Position numbers and translations under genes: made by a program. Below are positions 5,274 to 10,951 of a DNA stretch of 10,951 nucleotides, in pieces. The notes under the pieces were generated by a model that saw nothing but the letters and a program-made list of their open reading frames with translations, did not search any database and was not told the DNA's origin. How positions within the stretch are numbered: position 1 is the first letter of the stretch; each line of letters begins with the position of its first letter. The DNA lies in the NCBI GenBank assembly GCA_946482495.1, contig CAMLRV010000059.1:1-10951 (forward strand), in the 5' to 3' direction. Source of the DNA: an uncultured Flavobacteriia bacterium (GTDB lineage: Bacteria > Bacteroidota > Bacteroidia > Flavobacteriales > Flavobacteriaceae).

Positions 5274-7607
5274 ATGCAACAATACATAGATCAATTAAAT
5301 GAAGCACAACGTGCACCAGTACTACAAAAAGATGGTGCCATGATTGTTATTGCAGGTGCAGGTTCTGGTAAAACTCGTGTTCTTACTGTTAGAATTGCCA
5401 ATTTGATGTATCAAGGTGTTGATGCTTTTAATATTTTAGCTTTAACTTTTACGAATAAAGCCGCGCGTGAAATGAAAAAACGTATCGGTGAAATTGTGGG
5501 TACAAACGAAGCTAAAAATCTTTGGATGGGAACTTTTCACTCTGTTTTTGCTAAAATTCTACGTAGTGAAGCGGATAAATTAGGCTATCCATCTAATTTT
5601 ACCATTTATGATTCTCAAGATTCATTGCGTTGTTTAGGTAGTATTATTAAAGAAATGCAATTGGATAAAGATATTTACAAACCCAAACAAATTTTAGGTC
5701 GAATTTCGCAATATAAAAACTCACTTATTACAGTTAGAGCTTATTTCAATAATCCCGAATTGCAAGAAGCCGATGCGATGAGTAAAAAACCTCGAATGGG
5801 TGAAATTTATAATAATTATGTAGAGCGTTGTTTCAAATCGGGTGCGATGGATTTTGACGATTTGTTATTGAAAACTAATGAGTTATTAAACCGTTTTCCA
5901 GATGTTTTAGCGAAATATCAAGATCGTTTCAGATACATTTTGGTGGATGAGTATCAAGATACGAATCATTCACAATACTTAATCGTAAAAGCTTTATCAG
6001 ATAGATTTCAAAACATTTGTGTGGTGGGAGATGATGCGCAAAGTATTTATGCTTTCCGTGGCGCGAATATCAATAATATTTTAAACTTTCAGAAAGATTA
6101 TGAAGGTGTAAAAATGTATCGATTAGAACAAAATTATCGTTCATCTAAAAACATTGTGGAAGCGGCTAATAATGTCATCGATAAGAATAAAACGAAGCTA
6201 GATAAAATTGTTTGGACGGCTAACGATGATGGTCCGAAAATTAAAGTGCATCGAAGTATTACTGATGGTGAAGAAGGCCGATTTGTAGCGAGTACTATTT
6301 TCGAACAAAAGATGCAACATCAATTGATGAATTCGCATTTTGCTATTTTATATCGTACCAATGCACAATCCCGTGCGATGGAAGATGCATTGCGTAAACG
6401 CGATATTCCGTACCGAATTTATGGTGGTTTATCATTCTATCAACGAAAGGAAATTAAAGACGTTTTAGCATATTTAAGATTGGTTATTAATCCAAAAGAT
6501 GAAGAAGCTTTAGTGCGTGTAATTAATTATCCGGCTCGTGGAATTGGCGATACAACGGTGGAAAAATTAACGGTTGCTGCCAATCATTACAAGCGTTCCA
6601 TTTTTGAAGTGATGGAGCATATTGATAAAATCGATTTAAAATTAAATTCTGGTACGAAAACGAAGTTGCAAGATTTTGTTACGATGGTGAAAAGCTTTCA
6701 AATCATTAATGAACAACAAGATGCTTTTATATTAACAGACCATGTGACAAAAAAAACAGGTTTAGTTCAAGAATTGAAAAAAGACGGAACGCCTGAAGGA
6801 ATTGCTCGTATTGAAAATATTGAAGAATTATTAAACGGTATTAAAGACTTTACGGAAGGTCAGAAAGAAGTGGATGGCGCTCGTGGTTCTTTAGCAGAAT
6901 TTTTGGAAGATGTAGCTTTGGCAACCGATTTAGATAAAGATACAGGAGATGATGATAGAGTGGCGCTAATGACCATTCACTTGGCAAAAGGATTAGAATT
7001 TCCACACGTTTTTATTGTTGGATTAGAAGAAGATTTATTCCCAAGTGCGATGAGTTTGAATACTCGAAGCGAGTTAGAAGAAGAACGTCGTTTGTTTTAT
7101 GTAGCTTTAACTCGTGCCGAACATCAAGCGTATTTAACGTATGCGCAATCGCGTTATCGTTGGGGAAAATTGGTGGATAGTGAACCATCTCGATTTATAG
7201 AAGAAATTAATACCGAATATCTAGAATACATGAATCCGATTGATACAGGTTACAGATACAAACCAACAATGGATATTGATATTTTCGGAGATGTAGATAA
7301 ATCGAAATTGCGTTTAGCCAAACCAACTGCTGGAACACCACCAGAATATATCACGAAGAACGAACCAATTTCTTCGATTAACATTAGAAGATTAAAACCC
7401 GTAAATAGTAGCGCTGGTTCTGCTAAATCGAATTTATTTGATAATAATTTAGCGGTTGGAAATATCGTAATGCATGAACGCTTTGGAAAAGGAGAAATTG
7501 TAGGTTTAGAAGGAGTTGGAGCTGATAAAAAAGCAGAAATTCGTTTTGATGTGGGTGGCTTGAAAAAGTTATTATTGCGCTTTGCAAAGTTAAATGTGAT
7601 TGGGTAA
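5274..7607 (+). CDS. uvrD: UvrD/PcrA-type ATP-dependent DNA helicase (superfamily 1A)
   Basis: From ATG 5274 the protein is 777 aa and carries the full superfamily 1A motif set. These are the Q-motif LNEAQR (8-13), Walker A AGAGSGKT (27-34), Walker B DEYQDTN (225-231), motif III GDDAQSIYAFRG (252-263), motif IV QNYRS (286-290), motif V in TIHLAKGLEFPHVFI (about 566-580) and motif VI in FYVALTRA (about 608-615). It unwinds DNA 3' to 5' in nucleotide-excision and mismatch repair and in clearing replication obstacles. The C-terminal ~50 residues (VGNIVMHERFGKGEIV...) match the Tudor-like tail of PcrA/UvrD that contacts RNA polymerase, which argues against Rep and RecB. Whether to call it uvrD or pcrA is nomenclature. 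Length is normal. Translation starts after the promoter at 5220-5249. The YciO-like gene follows 77 nt downstream on the same strand with no visible promoter. Confidence 0.95.
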   Translation: MQQYIDQLNEAQRAPVLQKDGAMIVIAGAGSGKTRVLTVRIANLMYQGVDAFNILALTFTNKAAREMKKRIGEIVGTNEAKNLWMGTFHSVFAKILRSEADKLGYPSNFTIYDSQDSLRCLGSIIKEMQLDKDIYKPKQILGRISQYKNSLITVRAYFNNPELQEADAMSKKPRMGEIYNNYVERCFKSGAMDFDDLLLKTNELLNRFPDVLAKYQDRFRYILVDEYQDTNHSQYLIVKALSDRFQNICVVGDDAQSIYAFRGANINNILNFQKDYEGVKMYRLEQNYRSSKNIVEAANNVIDKNKTKLDKIVWTANDDGPKIKVHRSITDGEEGRFVASTIFEQKMQHQLMNSHFAILYRTNAQSRAMEDALRKRDIPYRIYGGLSFYQRKEIKDVLAYLRLVINPKDEEALVRVINYPARGIGDTTVEKLTVAANHYKRSIFEVMEHIDKIDLKLNSGTKTKLQDFVTMVKSFQIINEQQDAFILTDHVTKKTGLVQELKKDGTPEGIARIENIEELLNGIKDFTEGQKEVDGARGSLAEFLEDVALATDLDKDTGDDDRVALMTIHLAKGLEFPHVFIVGLEEDLFPSAMSLNTRSELEEERRLFYVALTRAEHQAYLTYAQSRYRWGKLVDSEPSRFIEEINTEYLEYMNPIDTGYRYKPTMDIDIFGDVDKSKLRLAKPTAGTPPEYITKNEPISSINIRRLKPVNSSAGSAKSNLFDNNLAVGNIVMHERFGKGEIVGLEGVGADKKAEIRFDVGGLKKLLLRFAKLNVIG

Positions 7608-7613
7608 ATTATA

Positions 7614-7674
7614 GTTTCAGGTTTCAAGTTATTTTAGTTAACTTTATAAACCTGAAACCAAAAAAACTTGAAAC
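7614..7674. repeat. Overlapping inverted repeats of a GTTTCA(A/G) heptamer
   Basis: GTTTCAGGTTTCAAGTT (7614-7630) contains two heptamers. Its first part (7614-7624) is perfectly complementary to AAACCTGAAAC (7648-7658, 11 bp). Its second part (7621-7630) is perfectly complementary to AACTTGAAAC (7665-7674, 10 bp). The order A-B-A'-B' means the two pairings interlock, or compete, in RNA. The block fills most of the gap between the helicase stop and the YciO-like start. Confidence 0.75.
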
Positions 7675-7684
7675 TAAAATTATT

Positions 7685-8305
7685 ATGGCAGAATTCATTA
7701 AAATTTACGAAGATAAACCGAACGGAGCTGCTATTAAAAAAGTGGTTGAGGTTTTAAGAAATGGCGGTTTAGTCATTTATCCAACAGATACCGTTTATGG
7801 TTTGGGTTGTGATATTACGAATTCTCGCGCGTTAGAAAGATTAGCTAAATTGAAAGATGTGAAACTGGAAAAAGCTAATTTTTCTTTTGTTTGTAGTAGT
7901 TTGAGTAATTTGTCAGACTATGTGAAGCAAATTGATACATCAACTTTCAAAATTTTAAAACGTGCTTTACCTGGTCCGTATACATTTATTTTACCAGGAA
8001 ATAACGATTTGCCAAAAGAGTTTCGCAAAAAGAAAACGGTTGGAATTCGTGTACCGGATAATAATATTGCCATTCAAATTGTAGAAATGTTAGGAAATCC
8101 AATTGTTTCTACTTCAATTCATGATGAAGATGAGGTGATTGAATACTCAACTGATCCGGAATTAATCTTTGAAAAATGGCAAGATAAAGTGGATTTAGTT
8201 ATTGATGGCGGTTATGGTGAAAATGTTGCTTCAACCATTATTGATTTAACAGGTTATGAACCTGTTGTGGTAAGAGAAGGAAAAGGTGATGTAGATATTA
8301 TTTAG
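7685..8305 (+). CDS. yciO: YciO-type YrdC/Sua5-fold protein (threonylcarbamoyl-AMP synthase family)
   Basis: The 206-aa protein spans a single YrdC domain, the same length as E. coli YciO. Conserved landmarks are YPTDTVYGLGC (32-42), LPGPYTFIL (95-103), TVGIRVPDN (118-126), STIIDLT (183-189) and REGKGD (197-202). The family makes threonylcarbamoyl-AMP from threonine, bicarbonate and ATP for the t6A37 modification of tRNA. However, this protein looks like the YciO branch: the nucleotide-binding KxR site of TsaC/Sua5 is replaced by the KDVKLEKANFSF context (57-68), and the SxN site reads STS (142-144). The function of YciO is less certain than that of TsaC, so t6A synthesis is a possibility, not a conclusion. 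It starts at ATG 7685 after the repeat block, has no recognisable promoter of its own and probably is read from the helicase transcript. The next gene starts 10 nt after its stop. Confidence 0.88.
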   Translation: MAEFIKIYEDKPNGAAIKKVVEVLRNGGLVIYPTDTVYGLGCDITNSRALERLAKLKDVKLEKANFSFVCSSLSNLSDYVKQIDTSTFKILKRALPGPYTFILPGNNDLPKEFRKKKTVGIRVPDNNIAIQIVEMLGNPIVSTSIHDEDEVIEYSTDPELIFEKWQDKVDLVIDGGYGENVASTIIDLTGYEPVVVREGKGDVDII

Positions 8306-8315
8306 ATTAATAATT

Positions 8316-9056
8316 ATGAATAAACTTAAAATAATTTTATTTACTATTTCAATACTTTTTGTAATTATTTTTAGTGTTTTAAATTCTAAACATACCATTA
8401 TCAAAGGAAGTTTTTTGAATTTAGATGGATTTTGTACACAAACTGTTAAATGTGAAATTTATAACGATTCAACTTTTGAATTGAGTTATATTCAATTTTT
8501 GAAATTTAATAAAGAATCTAACAATGATATTTTTATTAAAGGAAAAGTAAAATTTCAAAATGACACTATTTATTTACAATCAAAAGAATTTAATTCGAAA
8601 GCAGTTTTAAAAAATAATGAAATAGAGTTATTACAAGATAGAATACTCAAATTACCATTAAATAAAAATATTTCTTCAGTTTTAAGTAAAAGCTTTAGTA
8701 AGAAAAAAGATTATTCATGTTTTTCAAGTTTTATTCGCAAGAATGATTCAGATAAAAAATATAAATTTATCGATTTAAATAAAAAACAATTAAATTTTTT
8801 AGATTCAATTTTAAATGGAATTAAAGATTTTGAAGATATAAAAAATGAAAATTACAACAAACAATATGGTTCTTATATAGAGGAAAATAATGATATAATT
8901 ATTTATGTGTTTGGAATTAGTAAATTTTACCAAGAATATAATTATTGGAAATATTTTCCTGTACATGTTTTAGATGGTGGAAAAGGTTTTTTTCGAGCCA
9001 AAATAAATTTAACTCAAGGTAAAGTTGTCTATTTTAATTTTCATGGTACTGCCTAA
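8316..9056 (+). CDS. Unrecognised AT-rich exported or membrane-anchored protein
   Basis: The 246-aa protein is not one I recognise. It starts MNKLKIILFTISILFVIIFS, a hydrophobic stretch (about residues 5-21) that could be an uncleaved anchor or a signal peptide; there is no lipobox cysteine. The rest is rich in K, N, I, F and S. Two cysteines near C40 and C46 (GFCTQTVKCEIY) could form a disulphide in the periplasm. Region about 30-110 reads as short beta strands (KGSFLNLDGFC... FELSYIQFLKF... IKGKVKFQNDTIYLQSKEF). The C-terminal part (IIIYVFGISKFYQEYNYWKYFPVHVLDGGKGFFRAKINL) also looks like strands. Base composition is lower in GC than the neighbours (12 of 60 bases in 8641-8700, against 26 of 60 in 6841-6900), suggesting a variable or recently acquired gene. 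It lies 10 nt after the YciO-like gene and ends 8 nt before the oppositely oriented oxyR. Confidence 0.75.
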   Translation: MNKLKIILFTISILFVIIFSVLNSKHTIIKGSFLNLDGFCTQTVKCEIYNDSTFELSYIQFLKFNKESNNDIFIKGKVKFQNDTIYLQSKEFNSKAVLKNNEIELLQDRILKLPLNKNISSVLSKSFSKKKDYSCFSSFIRKNDSDKKYKFIDLNKKQLNFLDSILNGIKDFEDIKNENYNKQYGSYIEENNDIIIYVFGISKFYQEYNYWKYFPVHVLDGGKGFFRAKINLTQGKVVYFNFHGTA

Positions 9057-9064
9057 GCCACAAA

Positions 9065-9997
9065 CTACCTCGGACTCACAATTTCCACATCGCTAAACGC
9101 AATCGCACCGCGAACTACACCTTGAATGGTGTTTTTCAACGCATCAATAATATGGATTTTTAATTCGTTTTTAGAGAAAATTAAACTCACTTCTCTTGAT
9201 GGTTTCGGATTAGCAAATTGCTTTAATTTCGTTTTGTTTTTCTCGTTTAAATCTAAGGTATGTAAATAAGGAAGAAGTGTAGTTCCTAAACCTTCATCTG
9301 ATAATTTAATTAAAGTTTCAAAACTTCCACTTTCTAATTGGAAATGATTTTCACCAATAAAATTATTGTTCTTGCACAAATTTAAAATACTGTTTCTAAA
9401 GCAATGTCCGTCTTGTAATAGCAATATTTTTTCTACATCTAAATCGGAAACTTCAATTTCTTTTTTGGTAATATTCTGACTGCTTTCTGGAACATAAGCC
9501 ACGAAAGGTTCATAGTATAATACAATTTCTTTTAGCTTTTCTTCGTCTAATGGAGTAGCAGCAATGGCACAATCTAAATGCCCGTTTTTCAGTTTGCTTA
9601 TAATTTCATTAGTGGTTAATTCTTCAATAATGATATTGATTTTTGGATATTTTTTTATGAAAGTATTTAAGAACATTGGCAATAAAGTAGGCATAATTGT
9701 AGGGATAATTCCCACACGGAAATCGCCACCAATAAATCCTTTTTGCTGATCTACAATGTCTTTGATTCTATTTGCTTCGTTTACGATATTTTTAGCTTGA
9801 GTTACAATTTGAGCACCAACATCAGTTAAACCAATAGGCTTTTTGGTTCTATCAAAAATTTGAATATCTAATTCTTCTTCTAATTTTTGAATTTGCATAC
9901 TTAAAGTTGGTTGTGTTACGAAACATTTTTCGGCTGCAAGTGTAAAATTTTTATGTTCAGCTACGGCTAAAACGTAGTATAATTGGGTAATGGTCAT
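9065..9997 (-). CDS. oxyR: OxyR-type LysR-family peroxide-sensing regulator
   Basis: The 310-aa protein is a full-length LysR-type transcriptional regulator. The N-terminal winged helix-turn-helix (about 1-60, FTLAAEKCFVTQPTLSMQIQ forming the HTH) binds DNA, and the C-terminal effector domain spans about 90-300. The decisive feature is DGHCFRNSILNLC, with cysteines at C199 and C208, the same numbering as in E. coli OxyR, where hydrogen peroxide drives a disulphide between them. It should therefore activate catalase, peroxiredoxin and iron-protection genes; none of these is in the window. The start at ATG 9997 gives MTITQLYYVLAVAEHKNF, the canonical OxyR N-terminus. A LysR-type dyad lies 2 nt upstream of the ATG, suggesting autoregulation. 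It is convergent with the AT-rich gene and has no visible terminator in the 8-nt gap. Confidence 0.95.
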   Translation of the reverse strand: MTITQLYYVLAVAEHKNFTLAAEKCFVTQPTLSMQIQKLEEELDIQIFDRTKKPIGLTDVGAQIVTQAKNIVNEANRIKDIVDQQKGFIGGDFRVGIIPTIMPTLLPMFLNTFIKKYPKINIIIEELTTNEIISKLKNGHLDCAIAATPLDEEKLKEIVLYYEPFVAYVPESSQNITKKEIEVSDLDVEKILLLQDGHCFRNSILNLCKNNNFIGENHFQLESGSFETLIKLSDEGLGTTLLPYLHTLDLNEKNKTKLKQFANPKPSREVSLIFSKNELKIHIIDALKNTIQGVVRGAIAFSDVEIVSPR

Positions 9998-9998
9998 G

Positions 9999-10017
9999 TT
10001 ATCAATATTTGTGATAA
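9999..10017. promoter_or_regulatory. Candidate LysR-type operator before oxyR
   Basis: TTATCAATATTTGTGATAA is a dyad with perfect 6-bp arms (TTATCA/TGATAA) around 7 nt. It contains ATC-N9-GAT and hence T-N11-A, the classical LysR-regulator box. It ends 2 nt from the oxyR start codon, a location suited to negative autoregulation. Confidence 0.6.
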
Positions 10018-10020
10018 AAG

Positions 10021-10032
10021 TAGAAATTTCTA
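10021..10032. promoter_or_regulatory. 12-bp perfect palindrome upstream of oxyR
   Basis: TAGAAATTTCTA is self-complementary and lies 23 nt upstream of the oxyR ATG, 3 nt from the LysR-type dyad. The two could be adjacent half-operators for an OxyR tetramer. On the minus strand a weak TAnnTTTG-like box (TACTTTTA, 10022-10015) overlaps it, so binding here would affect promoter access. Confidence 0.4.
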
Positions 10033-10065
10033 TCGTAAAAAACTATTGTTTAAGAAAAGTTTATA

Positions 10066-10095
10066 AAAAAACTCTGAAATATTCCAGAGTTTTTT
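10066..10095 (-). terminator. Intrinsic terminator of prfA
   Basis: AAAAAACTCTG (10066-10076) and CAGAGTTTTTT (10085-10095) form a perfect 11-bp stem with an 8-nt loop. On the minus strand the stem is followed by an unbroken T run ending at 10065. It lies about 40 nt downstream of the prfA stop and separates prfA from oxyR. The symmetrical A and T tracts would allow it to act in both directions. Confidence 0.85.
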
Positions 10096-10133
10096 GTTTT
10101 TATAACTTCGTAAATCTAAAATTGTAAAATTGA

Positions 10134-10951
10134 TTAATACACTTCAGATTCTTTTAATTTTTCTGTATTAGCTACTAATTGTAATTCATCAATGAATTTG
10201 TGAATTTTCCCAGACATTACTCCATCCATATCAAAAACATCTACACCAATTCTATGATCAGTTACACGACCTTGAGGATAGTTGTACGTTCTAATTTTTG
10301 CAGAACGGTCACCTGAACTTACTTGAGAATTACGCGTTTTCGCATCTTCTTCTTGTTTTTTAGCTAATTCTAATTCATATAAACGAGAACGTAATACGAT
10401 TAAAGCTTTGTCTTTATTTTTATGTTGCGATTTTTGATCCTGACATTGTGCTACTAATCCAGTAGGAATGTGAGTTAAACGCACAGCCGATTTAGTTGTA
10501 TTTACCGATTGACCTCCAGGACCAGACGAACAGAAGAAATCTACACGAACGTCATTCATGTCAATTTGTACATCAAATTCTTCTGCTTCAGGTAAAACCA
10601 TTACAGTTGCTGCAGAAGTGTGCACACGACCTTGAGTTTCCGTTTGAGGAACACGTTGAACACGGTGAACACCTGCTTCATATTTTAATGAACCGTAAAC
10701 GTCTTCACCAGTAACTTCAAAAATTACTTCTTTAAATCCACCAGAAGTTCCTTCACTTACATCTACTACAGAACATTTCCAACCACGACTTTCGCAATAT
10801 TTTGTATACATTTTGTATAAATCTCCTGCGAAGATTGAAGCTTCATCACCACCAGTACCAGCACGAATTTCTACCATTACGTTTTTCGCATCTTCAGGAT
10901 CTTTAGGAATCAACATAAATTTGATTTCTTCTTCCAATTGCGGTAAACGTT
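10134..10951 (-). CDS. prfA: Peptide chain release factor 1 (RF1), 5' end outside the window
   Basis: The visible ~272 codons read from the right edge ([23 protein letters not shown]) to TAA at 10136-10134. RF1 is usually about 355-360 aa, so roughly the first 85 residues lie beyond the window; the TTG at 10937 is an internal leucine, not a start. The GGQ motif in [12 protein letters not shown] (codons 10517-10509) catalyses peptidyl-tRNA hydrolysis in the ribosome. The tripeptide anticodon reads PQT (codons 10649-10641, in [14 protein letters not shown]), the PxT class that recognises UAG and UAA, distinguishing RF1 from RF2 (SPF). The segment [21 protein letters not shown] is also typical. 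GGQ glutamine is normally methylated by PrmC; prmC is not visible here. Transcription ends at 10066-10095. Confidence 0.97.
   Translation of the reverse strand, partial: RLPQLEEEIKFMLIPKDPEDAKNVMVEIRAGTGGDEASIFAGDLYKMYTKYCESRGWKCSVVDVSEGTSGGFKEVIFEVTGEDVYGSLKYEAGVHRVQRVPQTETQGRVHTSAATVMVLPEAEEFDVQIDMNDVRVDFFCSSGPGGQSVNTTKSAVRLTHIPTGLVAQCQDQKSQHKNKDKALIVLRSRLYELELAKKQEEDAKTRNSQVSSGDRSAKIRTYNYPQGRVTDHRIGVDVFDMDGVMSGKIHKFIDELQLVANTEKLKESEVY

Noticed and set aside
7250..7627. Open frame of 125 codons on the minus strand
   Set aside because: It is antisense to the C-terminal part of the helicase, whose Tudor-like tail is clearly coding; no promoter or family signal.
9564..9749. Hydrophobic 61-codon frame on the plus strand
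   Set aside because: Antisense to the effector domain of oxyR; hydrophobicity is a by-product of the opposite strand.
10021..10046. E. coli-like OxyR site built of ATAG-N7-CTAT units
   Set aside because: CTAT occurs at 10030-10033 and 10043-10046, but the spacing is 9 nt and matching ATAG half-sites are absent, so the classical array is not supported.
10496..10714. 72-codon frame on the plus strand
   Set aside because: Antisense to prfA over the GGQ and PQT regions; composition rich in H, Q and L is typical of a shadow frame.
10134..10937. prfA starting at TTG 10937
   Set aside because: The frame stays open to the right edge (RLPQ before LEEEIKF) and RF1 is longer by about 85 residues, so this TTG is an internal leucine.
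1..10951. Defence island, CRISPR array, prophage or toxin-antitoxin system
   Set aside because: No spaced repeats, cas, restriction, integrase or toxin signatures were seen; helicase genes here are housekeeping RecG and UvrD/PcrA types with standard architecture.

Overview
The window looks like a chromosomal core region of a member of the Flavobacteriaceae, close to Flavobacterium. The supports are low GC, TAnnTTTG-type -7 promoter boxes upstream of several genes, no clear Shine-Dalgarno sequences, signal peptides ending in FSQ-type junctions, and proteins typical of that family. This placement is inference from sequence features, since no database search was possible.

Layout from left to right: (1) 1-1240, minus strand: the first ~111 codons of recG (it runs off the left edge), preceded by a Dph6-like PP-loop ATPase gene. 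Each has its own promoter, and the two -7 regions are an identical 16-bp sequence. (2) 1257-3352, plus strand: a secreted M1-family zinc aminopeptidase, ending at a hairpin that can terminate transcription from both sides. (3) 3426-3944, minus strand: a small membrane-anchored conserved hypothetical protein, transcribed divergently from (4) 4036-5214, a secreted protein with a carboxypeptidase-regulatory-like domain. (5) 5274-9056, plus strand: a UvrD/PcrA-type helicase, a YciO-type member of the YrdC/Sua5 family, and an AT-rich unrecognised exported or membrane-anchored protein. These three could form one transcription unit. (6) 9065-9997, minus strand: oxyR, with both redox cysteines at positions 199 and 208 and a textbook LysR-type dyad just before its start codon. 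(7) 10066-10951, minus strand: the 3' three quarters of prfA (release factor RF1) with a strong terminator.

Functionally this is a mix of housekeeping genes: DNA repair and recombination (recG, helicase), translation (prfA, possibly the YrdC-fold protein), peroxide response (oxyR) and extracytoplasmic proteins (M1 peptidase, two exported or anchored proteins). I see no phage, transposase, CRISPR, toxin-antitoxin or defence cluster, no tRNA or rRNA, and no coherent new system. The interest lies in the intergenic DNA: REP-like elements, heptamer repeats, overlapping inverted repeats, near-identical promoters and the oxyR operator. The least explained gene is the AT-rich one at 8316-9056. There is no gene-free stretch longer than 300 bases.
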